From Paenirhizobium naphthalenivorans (GTDB taxonomy: Bacteria; Pseudomonadota; Alphaproteobacteria; Rhizobiales; Rhizobiaceae), in the NCBI RefSeq assembly GCF_007992095.1, contig NZ_BJZP01000017.1, positions 31,750 through 95,749 on the forward strand: a DNA stretch of 64,000 bases, read 5' to 3'. Below are positions 26,927 to 35,963 of this stretch, in pieces; position 1 is the first letter of the stretch; each line of letters starts with the position of its first letter. The position numbers were made by a program, and so were the translations under genes. The notes beneath the pieces were generated by a model. That model had not been told where the DNA came from. It did not search any database and saw only the letters and a list, made by a program, of their open reading frames with translations.

Positions 26927-28360
26927 TCAGTTTGCGTCGGGACGGTGGACCGTCTTGATTTCGAGGAAATCCTCCAGCCCGAAGATACCGCCTTCGCGAC
27001 CATTGCCGGATTGCTTGTAGCCGCCGAACGGGCTGCCGTAGCGATGCGGCGCGCCGTTGATGTGCACCATACCGGCCCGCAGGCGGCCGGCGACACGTTC
27101 CGCCCGGTCGAGGTCGCTCGTCTGGACATAGGCGGCCAAGCCATAATTCGTGTCATTGGCGATCTCTATCGCTTCCTCTTCGGTGTCGAAGGGTATGATG
27201 ACGAGAACCGGCCCGAAAACCTCTTCGCGGGCGATCCGCATGGTATTGTTGACACCTGCGAAAATCGTCGGCTTGACGTAGTAGCCGGTCTCGAAGCCCT
27301 CCGGCTTGCCGGGACCGCCAACGAGAAGCTCGGCGCCTTCGGCAATTCCGGCTTCGATCAGCGTCTGGACACGGCCATACTGAATGTCGCTGACGAGCGG
27401 CCCGATATGCTCGCCCTCCTCTTGCGGATTGCCGACTTTGGCCGCACCGCCAACGCGTTTGGCAATCTCGATAGCCCTGTCGTAGACGGAGCGCTGAACC
27501 AGAAGCCGTGTCGGCGCGTCGCAGGACTGGCCGGAATTGTTGAAGCATTCGAGCACGCTTCCGGCAACGCGGTCCTCCAGATCTGCATCCTCGAAGACAA
27601 GATTCGGCGACTTGCCACCGAGTTCCAAGGTCACCCGCTTGACCGTCTCGGCCGCGTCCTTGCTGACAGCGATGCCAGCGCGTGTGGAGCCGGTAAAGGA
27701 CATCATATCGACATGCCTGTGCTTCGACAGCGCCGCACCGACGTTCAGACCGTCGCCATTGACGAGGTTAAAGGTGCCAGCGGGGAAACCCGCCTCGTCA
27801 ATCATCTCGGCATAGAGCAGCGCGTTGAGTGGAGTGAATTCGGAGGGCTTGAGCACGCAGGTACTGCCGGTGGCCAGAGCAGGGATGACCTTCAGGGCAA
27901 TCTGGTTGATCGGCCAGTTCCACGGCGTGATCAACCCGCAGACCCCGACTGGCTCGCGCAACACGGTATCGCCATTCGGCAGAACCTCGCGGGTCTTCAG
28001 CCGCTTCATGGCATCGATGAAACCCTCGAGATGGCCGACACCGACATGGGCCTGCTGCTCACCGCTCATGGTGATCGGCGCCCCGAGTTCCAGCGTGATG
28101 GTGCGCGCCATTTCGTCATAGCGGCGCTTGTAGATGGCCAGCAACTTTTCCAGCAGCGCGATGCGCTCGTCCGAGCTGGTCCGGCTGTAGCTTGAAAAAG
28201 CCGTCCTGGCGGCAGCGACGGCGCGGTCGATATCGGCAGCGCTGCCCATCGAGATCACCGCGATGGGCTTTTCGGTGGCAGGATTGATCACTTCAAGGTC
28301 TTTGGCCGTGGTCGGGTCGACCCACTCGCCGTTGATATAGAACTTACGCTTGTCGAGCAT
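26927..28360 (-). CDS. Aldehyde dehydrogenase family protein
   Basis: 477-residue NAD(P)-dependent aldehyde dehydrogenase. Catalytic residues are in place: N148 (TPWNWP), E246 (LELGGKSPN) and nucleophile C280 (SGQSCDAPTRL). The NAD-binding SFTGSTRAG lies near 221-229. It oxidises an aldehyde to the acid in the cytosol. It lies between the MBL hydrolase and the alcohol dehydrogenase with gaps of 12 bp on both sides, so it is part of the same catabolic unit. Confidence 0.93.
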   Translation of the reverse strand: MLDKRKFYINGEWVDPTTAKDLEVINPATEKPIAVISMGSAADIDRAVAAARTAFSSYSRTSSDERIALLEKLLAIYKRRYDEMARTITLELGAPITMSGEQQAHVGVGHLEGFIDAMKRLKTREVLPNGDTVLREPVGVCGLITPWNWPINQIALKVIPALATGSTCVLKPSEFTPLNALLYAEMIDEAGFPAGTFNLVNGDGLNVGAALSKHRHVDMMSFTGSTRAGIAVSKDAAETVKRVTLELGGKSPNLVFEDADLEDRVAGSVLECFNNSGQSCDAPTRLLVQRSVYDRAIEIAKRVGGAAKVGNPQEEGEHIGPLVSDIQYGRVQTLIEAGIAEGAELLVGGPGKPEGFETGYYVKPTIFAGVNNTMRIAREEVFGPVLVIIPFDTEEEAIEIANDTNYGLAAYVQTSDLDRAERVAGRLRAGMVHINGAPHRYGSPFGGYKQSGNGREGGIFGLEDFLEIKTVHRPDAN

Positions 28361-28372
28361 GTTTCACTCCCG

Positions 28373-29110
28373 TCAGATTGTCTTTTGTCTAGCGTCGAGC
28401 CAGCCGGTGATCAGATCCCGGTAACGCTCGCCGCTAAAGCTGGGAAAATGACCGCCATGCACCAACCGCACCGGCAGCGTCAAAAGGCGCTCCATCGAGG
28501 CGAGATAGTCGGCGGCATTGGAATGGTATGTATCTTCGATCAGCGGGCCGTCATAAAGGATGTCACCCGAGAACAGGATCTCGGTCGCCTTTTCATAAAG
28601 CGCGATGCCGCCGGGCGAATGGCCGGGCGTGTGGATCACCTCGAACTGTCGGTCGCCGAGGTCGATAACGTCGCCATCATCGAGAATGCGCGTCGCCGGC
28701 GCCCGCTTCACCGCATAGCATTTGGAGCAATAGGGCTCCGGCGGCAGAGCATCGAAGATCTCGTCGGTCACGTAAGGATCGGCGAGTGTGTTCTCGCGGG
28801 TCGGATTGGCCAGCAAATCGGCTTCGGCAGAATGCACGGCCCGACATTCGAATTCATGGTGGCAACCGATATGGTCGAAATGGGTATGGCTTGCGACCGC
28901 GATCAATTCGCGCTCCGTCACCAGCGGCACCCATTCGGTCAGCGACACGACACCCATGCCGCTATCGACCAGCATGTCGCGATCCCGACCTCGGACATGC
29001 CAGATGTTGCAGCGGTAAAACTCCTGGATGTGGGGCTCGGAGATATAGGTCACGTCGTCATCGAGACGGCGAAGGCTGTACCAGTCCTCGGCACGCATAC
29101 GGGGCTTCAT
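28373..29110 (-). CDS. Metallo-beta-lactamase-fold hydrolase
   Basis: 245-residue MBL-fold protein. The zinc motif HTHFDH is at residues 75-80, and further ligands are in HTPGHSPGG and SGDIL, with a C-terminal HGGH. The family covers glyoxalase II-like thioesterases, lactonases and other hydrolases. In this operon it could hydrolyse a thioester, lactone or ester formed during aldehyde oxidation. It overlaps the ATPase gene by 4 bp, which ties it tightly to the importer. The reaction cannot be named. Confidence 0.85.
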   Translation of the reverse strand: MKPRMRAEDWYSLRRLDDDVTYISEPHIQEFYRCNIWHVRGRDRDMLVDSGMGVVSLTEWVPLVTERELIAVASHTHFDHIGCHHEFECRAVHSAEADLLANPTRENTLADPYVTDEIFDALPPEPYCSKCYAVKRAPATRILDDGDVIDLGDRQFEVIHTPGHSPGGIALYEKATEILFSGDILYDGPLIEDTYHSNAADYLASMERLLTLPVRLVHGGHFPSFSGERYRDLITGWLDARQKTI

Positions 29111-30207
29111 TGCAGCTCCCCTTTACCATTGGCAAGTGCCACGATGCTATCGGCCGGCACCGCAAGATCAAGCACATCGCCGACGTGTGGTTCCGCAGTT
29201 TGGGGCAGATGGGCTGTGATGACGATGTCCACCGCCCCTTCGGCCCGCAGATGGCAGCGATGATGGGCGCCGAAGAAAGCGCTATCAATGATGCGCGCCC
29301 GGCCGAGTGTGACGGTTTCTCCCTCTTCACCGCCAGAACGGAAATGTTCGGGACGGATGCAGAGCGTCACGCTCTTGTCCTCGCCCGGCATACCGGCCGT
29401 AAACGCAGCCATGGGAAGAACGGCGGAACCGAGCGCCGTCTCGACCCGCACCTCGCCGGCACAGATGCCGCTAACCTTGGCATCGAGGAAATTCGCCTCG
29501 CCCATGAAGCCGGCTGAAAACAGCGAGCGCGGCCGCATGTAGATTTCCGACGACGCACCGACATCCTCGATATGGCCGTGGTTCATCACGACAATCCGGT
29601 CGGCGATGGCCATGGCTTCTTCCTGGTCGTGCGTGACGTGAATGAAGGTGGTGCCGACGCGCTTCTGGATCGCCTTCAACTCGTCCTGCATCTGGCGGCG
29701 CAGTTTGAGGTCCAGCGCGCCGAGCGGCTCGTCGAGCAAGAGTACATCCGGATCGACGGCGAGCGCCCGGGCCAGCGCCACACGTTGTCGCTGACCGCCG
29801 GACAGCTCGTGCGGCTTCTTCAAGGCGGATGTCTTGAGGCCGACGAGGTCGAGCATGGAGAGCGCCTTGTCGTCACGCTCGGCCTTCGACATGCCCCGCA
29901 TGCGCAGACCGAAGCCGACATTGTCGATGAGCCGCATATGCGGGAAGAGAGCATAGTCCTGGAACATCGTTGTGGTCGGACGCTTGGCCGGCGCGACATG
30001 GGTCATGTCGGTTCCACCGATCGCGATCGTGCCGGAGGTTGGCTCGATGAAGCCACCAAGGATAGAGAGCAGCGTTGTCTTGCCACAGCCGGAAGGTCCG
30101 AGCAGGACGATGAACTCGCCGGCGGCGATGTCGAGCGAGACATTGTCCAGCGCGCGGAACGTGCCGAAGACTTTCGTGGCGTTTCTGATCGAGACGTCGG
30201 CGGTCAT
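29107..30207 (-). CDS. ABC transporter ATP-binding protein (PotA-like)
   Basis: 366-residue ATPase. Walker A GPSGCGKT lies near residue 38, the signature is LSGGQRQR, Walker B is LLLDEPLGALD, and a C-terminal TOBE domain includes CIRPEHFR. It overlaps the permease upstream and the MBL gene downstream by 4 bp each. It energises the second polyamine-type importer of the window. Confidence 0.92.
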   Translation of the reverse strand: MTADVSIRNATKVFGTFRALDNVSLDIAAGEFIVLLGPSGCGKTTLLSILGGFIEPTSGTIAIGGTDMTHVAPAKRPTTTMFQDYALFPHMRLIDNVGFGLRMRGMSKAERDDKALSMLDLVGLKTSALKKPHELSGGQRQRVALARALAVDPDVLLLDEPLGALDLKLRRQMQDELKAIQKRVGTTFIHVTHDQEEAMAIADRIVVMNHGHIEDVGASSEIYMRPRSLFSAGFMGEANFLDAKVSGICAGEVRVETALGSAVLPMAAFTAGMPGEDKSVTLCIRPEHFRSGGEEGETVTLGRARIIDSAFFGAHHRCHLRAEGAVDIVITAHLPQTAEPHVGDVLDLAVPADSIVALANGKGELQ

Positions 30208-30992
30208 GAGGATTTCCCGGATTTTCTGAAGACGGTAAGTTCCATCACGATCAGGAACACTACCGAGATGAGAAAGACGACGCTGCCGATGGCATTGGTC
30301 TTGGGATCAAGACCGGAGCGCAGCATGCTCCAGATCTCGACCGGCAACGTCACATCGAAGCGTGACAGCAGGAAGGCGATGATGAACTCGTCCCAGCTGA
30401 AGGTGACCGACAGGAAGAAGGCGGCAAGGATCGAGGGCATCAGCATCGGCGCGGTGACGAGCAACATTACCTGCCAGTCCCTGGCCCCGAGATCGCGCGC
30501 GGCCCGCTCGATATTGACCTGATGGCCACCCATCGAGGCGTAGATGATCGCAAAGCATAGTGGCAGGTTGATCACCACATGGCCGATACCGATCGTCCAA
30601 AGCGAAAGCGTCACATTGAGACGGCTGAAGACGGACAAAAGCCCAAGGGCGATGATCAAGGTGCTGACCGTCATCGGCGCGACGATCAACGCGCGCTGGA
30701 GACCGGAGCCCGGCAGCTTGTAGCGGGCAAAGGCATAAGCCGCGAGGAAGCCGAGCAGACAGGAGACGGCCGACGAGACGATCGCCACGATCAGCGAGTT
30801 GCCGAGCGCCGTCATTAGTTTGACATCCGCGAAAATCTCGCCGTACCAGCGCAGCGTCAGCCCATGCAGAGGCGGCACCGGCAACGTTCCATCCTGAAAG
30901 GAGAAGAGCACAAGCACGGCGACCGGCAGGAAGATGAAGACATAGATCGCGCTGGCATAGACAATAGCGAGCGCCGTTTGCATGTGCCGCAT
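30204..30992 (-). CDS. ABC transporter permease (PotC-like)
   Basis: 262-residue permease. The EAA loop reads ERAARDLGARDWQVMLLVTAPML, in the standard position between the fourth and fifth helices. The N terminus (IVYASAIYVFIFLPVAVLVLF) is the first membrane segment. It follows the PotB-like gene after 3 bp and overlaps the ATPase start. Confidence 0.9.
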   Translation of the reverse strand: MRHMQTALAIVYASAIYVFIFLPVAVLVLFSFQDGTLPVPPLHGLTLRWYGEIFADVKLMTALGNSLIVAIVSSAVSCLLGFLAAYAFARYKLPGSGLQRALIVAPMTVSTLIIALGLLSVFSRLNVTLSLWTIGIGHVVINLPLCFAIIYASMGGHQVNIERAARDLGARDWQVMLLVTAPMLMPSILAAFFLSVTFSWDEFIIAFLLSRFDVTLPVEIWSMLRSGLDPKTNAIGSVVFLISVVFLIVMELTVFRKSGKSS

Positions 30993-30995
30993 CGG

Positions 30996-31859
30996 TCAGG
31001 TCCTTTCCATCTTCAGCCAGCGGGCGCAGGCGAGATAGGCGATGGTGACGACCACCATCAGCACCAGCGACAAGGCAGCGGCCATGGGGAAATCGGCCCG
31101 GCGCCCGAGTTGCAGCATGATCACCTGGGGTAAGACGAGCTCGTTGTTGCCGCCGAGGATCTGCGGTGTGATGTAGTCGCCGATGCACAAAACGAAGGTG
31201 AGGAAGGCGCCGACCATAATGCCCGGCAGAGTCAAGGGCAGGATGACATGCCAGAAGGTCTGAAAACCATTCGCCCCGAGATCGGCGGCAGCCCGCCGGT
31301 AGTTCGGTGAAAGCTGCACCAAGTTGGCGTAAATCGTCAGCGTCAGCAGCATGACGAAGAAATGCACAAAGCCGATCACCGTGCCGACGCGGTTTGCCGA
31401 AAGCTGCAGCGGTTCGGAAATCAGACCCATCCACATCAGCGCCTGATTGACCACGCCGCCGCCGGAAAGCACCAGCAACCAGGAATAGGAGCGCACCACA
31501 TAGGAGGTCCAGAACGGCAGAATCGCCATGATCAGTGCAAAGCGTTGAAAGCGCTTCGGCACGCGCTCGGCGATGATCCACGCCAACGGATAGGCAAGCA
31601 CGATAGAGATGACCGTGACGGTCGCCGTCACTTCAAGCGAATTGTAGAGCGCCTTGAGGAGATGCGCCTTGCCAAAGAAAGCTTCGTAATTGTCAAGCGT
31701 CCAGCTGGCGACGATCTGGCGACCATCGCGTTTCCAGAAGCTGATCGCCGTCATGTAGAGGAAGGGAACGAGAAAGAAGGCGATGGTCCAGAGGAGCGCC
31801 GGCAGCGCAAATCCCCAAGCCTTGCGGCGTTCCGCCCGCTCAAGTGGTGTGGCCGTCAT
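30996..31859 (-). CDS. ABC transporter permease (PotB-like)
   Basis: 287 residues from the ATG preceded by GGAGAAG (MTATPLERAERRKAW); an upstream in-frame ATG adds 16 implausible residues. The EAA loop reads RRAAADLGANGFQTFWHVILPLTLPG. It is the channel partner of the PotC-like protein. It is separated from the binding-protein gene by about 180 bp that hold a palindrome. Confidence 0.9.
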   Translation of the reverse strand: MTATPLERAERRKAWGFALPALLWTIAFFLVPFLYMTAISFWKRDGRQIVASWTLDNYEAFFGKAHLLKALYNSLEVTATVTVISIVLAYPLAWIIAERVPKRFQRFALIMAILPFWTSYVVRSYSWLLVLSGGGVVNQALMWMGLISEPLQLSANRVGTVIGFVHFFVMLLTLTIYANLVQLSPNYRRAAADLGANGFQTFWHVILPLTLPGIMVGAFLTFVLCIGDYITPQILGGNNELVLPQVIMLQLGRRADFPMAAALSLVLMVVVTIAYLACARWLKMERT

Positions 31860-31978
31860 ATCACCGCTTCTCCAACCATGATTGCCCTCATCCTGAACCG
31901 TTTCCATCGCATGTTACGAGCGTCCCTCGATTGGACTGACGACGCGGCGCCGGCCAAACCGAAGACGCACCACCTCCC

Positions 31979-32001
31979 CCTCCCCCTTGGGACAGGGGAG
32001 G
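31979..32001. other. Hairpin between the binding-protein gene and permease genes
   Basis: CCTCCCC and GGGGAGG form a 7-bp stem with a 9-base loop in the 178-bp gap. It lies inside the operon, 36 bp after the binding-protein stop, where it may stabilise the upstream message. Confidence 0.5.
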
Positions 32002-32037
32002 CGCCAACACTTGAAGAGGGTAGATGTACCCGGCAGG

Positions 32038-33111
32038 TTACTGTTGCAGCATTTCCGTCCAGGCGTCCTGCATGGCCGCGTCGAGATCGGCATCGACGAC
32101 TGGATAGAGCTGGGTGTTCTTCAGATATTCCGGCTGCTTGTCCCACCGCAGGGCTGTCTTCTGCTGGTCGTTCAGTTGATCGCCCGCCTTGGAATTGGCC
32201 GGCATGCCCCAGTAGCAGGATGAGGTCGCGAGCTTGGCCTGACCTTCGGGGCTAAGGATATACTGCACGAACTTCACCGCGAGGTCTTGCTTGGTCGAGT
32301 CCTTGAACACGCCGATCGATTGTGCCCAGCGCAGGGCCCCCTGCTTCGGCACAGTCCAGTCGAGGTCCGGCTTTTCCGCAGTGAGCCCGGCCGTGACCCA
32401 CTCGCCGCCGCCGAGAATGATATCGACTTCGCCGCTGACCAGCGCGGTCTGAGAAGCAACGACGTCGCTCACCTGGCGCGCGACCTTCTTCATCTCGAAC
32501 AGCTTTTCCTTGATCGCCGGCAGATCGGCGGCCGTCAGGTCAGCGGTGTTCTTGCCGATGGCAAGCCCGGTCAGGCCGATCATCGGCAGATAGTAGTCAT
32601 AGAGGGCAATGCGACCCTTGTACTTGTCGGACCAGAAGATCGAGAGGTCTTCCATATCCTTTGGGTCGACCTTGGTCTTGTCGTAGGAAATCGTATTGTA
32701 GCCAAACTTTTCCGTGACGGCGTAAATCTTGCCATCCTTGGTATTATTGGCCTCCATCCGTACTTCCGGGAAGATGTCGGGGGTCGGCAGCTTGTCAGCC
32801 GGAATCTCGGCGAGCAGATTCATTTCAACAGCGCGCGGCACATCGACGCCGTCGATGACGAAGACATCCCAGTCGCCGGGGCGCGACTGCTCGACGATCG
32901 ACAGGCCAGCGCCCGTGCCTTCGTATTCCTTGAGGTTGACCTTGACGTTGTTGGCCTTCTCAAATGGCTCGATCAGCGCCGGATCAGTATGGTCGCACCA
33001 CACAAGCGCGTTCAGCTCCTCCTGCGCCGAGGCGCTGGCGGAAAGAGCACAAACAGCGGCGGTCGCGAAAAGCATGCGGCGGGAAAGCCCGCCCAGAATG
33101 GTCTTGTTCAT
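32038..33111 (-). CDS. Periplasmic substrate-binding protein (PotD-like)
   Basis: 357 residues with a signal peptide (SRRMLFATAAVCALSASASA, cleavage near residue 29). The mature protein begins QEELNALVWCDHTDPALIEPFEKANNVKV, a PotD/SBP_bac_8 type. It is the first gene of a seven-gene operon that ends with aldehyde and alcohol dehydrogenases, so its ligand is probably an amino alcohol, polyamine or related small cation. That is inference. The promoter region holds a palindrome shared with the divergent TetR gene. Confidence 0.88.
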   Translation of the reverse strand: MNKTILGGLSRRMLFATAAVCALSASASAQEELNALVWCDHTDPALIEPFEKANNVKVNLKEYEGTGAGLSIVEQSRPGDWDVFVIDGVDVPRAVEMNLLAEIPADKLPTPDIFPEVRMEANNTKDGKIYAVTEKFGYNTISYDKTKVDPKDMEDLSIFWSDKYKGRIALYDYYLPMIGLTGLAIGKNTADLTAADLPAIKEKLFEMKKVARQVSDVVASQTALVSGEVDIILGGGEWVTAGLTAEKPDLDWTVPKQGALRWAQSIGVFKDSTKQDLAVKFVQYILSPEGQAKLATSSCYWGMPANSKAGDQLNDQQKTALRWDKQPEYLKNTQLYPVVDADLDAAMQDAWTEMLQQ

Positions 33112-33190
33112 CTTGTTTCCCTCTTGCCGAAGACCCCCGTCGAGTCCTCGCGTTGATCAAAATGGCACTCGTCCTGGCGCCTTGAGAAAA

Positions 33191-33222
33191 AGATTGAATG
33201 AATTCATTTTTTAAGTCAATCT
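33191..33222. promoter_or_regulatory. Candidate TetR operator between divergent genes
   Basis: A perfect 12-bp palindrome AATGAATTCATT at 33197-33208 sits inside a larger inverted repeat, AGATTGA and TCAATCT, in the AT-rich gap between the binding-protein gene and the tetR gene. The position and symmetry fit a TetR-family operator controlling both. Confidence 0.6.
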
Positions 33223-33253
33223 CATTTTTGAAGAGATTCCAAAGGAGATTGCG

Positions 33254-33880
33254 ATGACCGGATTGCGCGCCAGACAGAAGGCAGACAGGAACCGCCGCAT
33301 CCTGGAATCCGCCACGACGCTCTTTCGCGAACAGGGCTACGACAGCGCTCGCATCGAAGACATTGCCGAGAGGGCCGAAGTCTCGGTCGGCACGCTCTAC
33401 AATTACTATCAGAACAAAGGCGACATCCTCGTCGCCACCGTTTCGATGGAAGTGACCGAGGTACTGGAGGCCGGCGAGATCATCGTCGCCAACCCGCCGC
33501 TCAACGTGAACGAGGCGCTGGGCGCGCTGATCAACCAGTATTACGACCACTCGCTCGTCTATCTGAGCAAAGAGATGTGGCGTACCGCCATGGCCTCATC
33601 GATCCAGCAACCGGAGACCCCCCTGTCGAAGCGCTATACCGAACTCGACCAGCGGCTTTGCGCCCAGGTGGTGCAACTGATCGAGACCCTTCAGCGCCGC
33701 GGCGTGGTCATCGCCGGTGTCGACGCCCGCGCCATCGGCGAGGTCTTCTTCAACAACCTCAACGCGATGTTCATCGAGTTCTGCAAGGTCGAGACCATGC
33801 CGCTCGAAGAGCTGAAGACGCGTGTTGCCGAACAGCATAGGCCGATCGCCGCGCTGATCAGCAGCGTCAAGCCCGTCTGA
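33254..33880 (+). CDS. TetR/AcrR-family transcriptional regulator
   Basis: 208 residues. The N-terminal helix-turn-helix is ARIEDIAERAEVSVGTLYNY at about residues 34-53, preceded by RQKADRNRRILESATTLFRE. The C-terminal ligand domain is of no specific class. It is divergent from the seven-gene import/dehydrogenase operon and probably its repressor, with the palindrome between them as operator. Its ATG follows AAAGGAGA. Confidence 0.9.
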   Translation: MTGLRARQKADRNRRILESATTLFREQGYDSARIEDIAERAEVSVGTLYNYYQNKGDILVATVSMEVTEVLEAGEIIVANPPLNVNEALGALINQYYDHSLVYLSKEMWRTAMASSIQQPETPLSKRYTELDQRLCAQVVQLIETLQRRGVVIAGVDARAIGEVFFNNLNAMFIEFCKVETMPLEELKTRVAEQHRPIAALISSVKPV

Positions 33881-33912
33881 ACCATCCCGAAAACCTATCA
33901 GAAACGACAGAC

Positions 33913-34308
33913 ATGACCGATACTAGGACCGCCGTCCTCGCCGCCGTCGACGCCCTCGTCGCGGCTTTTGGCCGACATGACACCAAGGCCTATTTCGATG
34001 CCTTCTCGCCGGCCGCGAGTTTCATCTTCTACAATCTCGACAGGACGCTTCAGAACCGCGCCGAATACGAGGCAGAATGGGCCTTGTGGGAGACCCGCGA
34101 CGGCTTTGAGGTGCGCGGCTGCCGCTCGACCAAGCGCAACGTCCAGCTTCTCGGCGACGTCGCGATCTTCACTCACGCAGTGGAAACGGAGCTTTCGATC
34201 AGCGGCCAGGCGATGACCAACTACGAGCGCGAGACGATCGTCTTTGCACGCCAGACCGATGGCCGTTGGCTCGCGGTCCACGAACATCTCTCAGCAATGC
34301 CAAGCTGA
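33913..34308 (+). CDS. SnoaL-like / nuclear transport factor 2 fold protein
   Basis: 131-residue small protein of the SnoaL/DUF4440-like NTF2 fold. It begins RTAVLAAVDALVAAFGRHD and ends with RETIVFARQTDGRWLAVHEH. The fold forms a cone-shaped pocket and is used by many small isomerases and hydrolases as well as by non-enzymatic proteins. It lies 32 bp behind tetR and is probably co-transcribed, so it belongs to the same catabolic locus. No function can be assigned. Confidence 0.75.
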   Translation: MTDTRTAVLAAVDALVAAFGRHDTKAYFDAFSPAASFIFYNLDRTLQNRAEYEAEWALWETRDGFEVRGCRSTKRNVQLLGDVAIFTHAVETELSISGQAMTNYERETIVFARQTDGRWLAVHEHLSAMPS

Positions 34309-34524
34309 AAAACTCCGACTTGGACCGTCCGTATCCCACCTATCCCTCCTATCTTCCTCTCATGGCGGATTGCGGGATTTGATCGTTCCAGGCGAAGCCT
34401 GCGGTCCATTTCGACATCATCATCCGCCCGTTCGGCGGGTGAGCCCGATTGCATGCGCCTGATGTCTCGCGGGTTCGCGAGGCAACGCGGTGGCAGGCCC
34501 CAGAGCCATGCTCCGGTGGGTCAG

Positions 34525-34986
34525 CTAGATATAATTCATCGGCACGGCTGTGGTGAACTTGAGCTCTTCCATGCTGATGAAGGACGATACATCCATGAAG
34601 TCGAGTTTCGAAATCAGCTCCTTGTAGACGGTGTCATACACTTCGACGCTCGGCACGACCAGGCGCAGCAGGTAATCCATCTCGCCCGTCAGGCGGTAGG
34701 CCTCCACAATTTCGGGGATAGCGCCGATCACCTCGCGAAACGTATCCAGCCAGCCGATCGAGTGCCTTGACGTGCGCACCGCCACGAAGACGGTCATTGC
34801 GACATTGGCTTTGCGACGATCCACCAGCACAACGCGGCGAGCAATCAGACCACTGTCCTCCAGGTTCTTGATGCGCCGCCAGCAGGCCGAAACCGACAGG
34901 CCGACGGTATCGGCAAGATCGGCAACGGGTACGGCCGCGTCCCGTTGCAGATAATCGATGATCTTCTTGTCGCGACCGTCCAACAT
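34525..34986 (-). CDS. Lrp/AsnC-family transcriptional regulator
   Basis: 153-residue Lrp-type protein. It opens MLDGRDKKIIDYLQRDAAVP, has the helix-turn-helix ADLADTVGLSVSACWRRIKN, and a C-terminal RAM ligand-binding domain (AYRLTGEMDYLLRLVVPSVE). It is divergent from an aspartate/glutamate racemase gene across a gap with two identical 10-bp direct repeats, so it probably senses an amino acid and regulates the racemase and itself. Confidence 0.92.
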   Translation of the reverse strand: MLDGRDKKIIDYLQRDAAVPVADLADTVGLSVSACWRRIKNLEDSGLIARRVVLVDRRKANVAMTVFVAVRTSRHSIGWLDTFREVIGAIPEIVEAYRLTGEMDYLLRLVVPSVEVYDTVYKELISKLDFMDVSSFISMEELKFTTAVPMNYI

Positions 34987-35016
34987 CGGAATCCCCCTCT
35001 CAAACGAAACCTGAGT

Positions 35017-35057
35017 GGCAATATTTTATGGCGCCATACGAGATATAGGCAATATTT
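35017..35057. promoter_or_regulatory. Direct repeats in the lrp-racemase divergent promoter
   Basis: GGCAATATTT occurs at 35017-35026 and again at 35048-35057, a 31-bp period of about three helical turns, in an AT-rich gap. Phased sites of this kind suit an Lrp-type octamer. Confidence 0.5.
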
Positions 35058-35149
35058 CCTCTCAGCATTTTGGGAAAAATCCGCAAAATACGATCTGATT
35101 TTCTGCGCTGCACACCCTACAGTTCATGGAAAGTGAACTGGAGGCAGAA

Positions 35150-35857
35150 GTGCAAAAAACTATCGGATTGATTGGCGGCATGAGCTGGGAAAGCACGGCC
35201 GTCTACTACAAGAAAATCAATGAAATGGTCCGGGATCGCTTCGGCGGGCTGCATTCGGCGGACATCGTTCTCTATTCCGTCGATTTCGACCGGATCGTCG
35301 GATGGCAACGGTCCGATCAATGGACGAAAGCCGCCGACTATCTTGGCGACATTGGACGCAAGCTGGAGGCGGCCGGCGCCGATTGCGTGCTGATCTGCAC
35401 CAACACCATGCACCTGATCGCGGAACCAATCTCGATAAAAATCGGCGTTCCGCTGATCCACATCGTCGATGTCACCGGTCAGGCGCTAGCCGCCGCCGGC
35501 GCAAGAAAGCCGCTGCTGCTGGCGACCCGCTACACGATGGAGCAGCCGTTCTATCTCGAACGGCTGAAGGAAAAATTCGGTATCGACGCGATGGTCCCGG
35601 ATCAGGCGGGTCGTGACGCGGTTCATGACGTCATCTTCAATGAGCTATGCTGTGGTATCATTAAAGATAGCTCGCGCGCCGTCTATCTCGACATCATCGA
35701 GAAGGGCCGCACCGCTGGCTGCGATTCCGTGATCCTTGGCTGTACCGAGATCGGCATGCTGCTCAGCGCCGATGAGACCGGTCTTGCGACATTCGACTCG
35801 ACCTTGTTGCATGCATCAGCTGCAGTCGACTTTGCCAATGCGAGCCGCCCGGCCTGA
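35150..35857 (+). CDS. Aspartate/glutamate racemase family protein
   Basis: 235 residues from a GTG start preceded at 5 bp by GGAGG; an in-frame ATG 24 bp upstream has no such site. It is cofactor-independent, with the two catalytic cysteines visible: C83 (ICTNTMH) and C198 (LGCTEIG). The N-terminal IGLIGGMSWESTAVYY is diagnostic of the RacX/YgeA group. It interconverts L- and D-amino acids, probably aspartate, glutamate or a broader set. The divergent Lrp-type regulator is the likely controller. Confidence 0.9.
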   Translation: MQKTIGLIGGMSWESTAVYYKKINEMVRDRFGGLHSADIVLYSVDFDRIVGWQRSDQWTKAADYLGDIGRKLEAAGADCVLICTNTMHLIAEPISIKIGVPLIHIVDVTGQALAAAGARKPLLLATRYTMEQPFYLERLKEKFGIDAMVPDQAGRDAVHDVIFNELCCGIIKDSSRAVYLDIIEKGRTAGCDSVILGCTEIGMLLSADETGLATFDSTLLHASAAVDFANASRPA

Positions 35858-35963
35858 CCGGGCGTCCCGACCAAACAGCCTGACACGGCATAAAGCGATT
35901 GTCGCACCGCATCCCACCGCCCGGCTGATCGGGGTGGGGAGCAAGAACGCCAGAGGAGAACAG

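Noticed and set aside
26105..28195. 696-codon open frame on the plus strand
   Set aside because: It is antisense to the alcohol and aldehyde dehydrogenase genes, has no recognisable domain, and is a GC-rich shadow frame.
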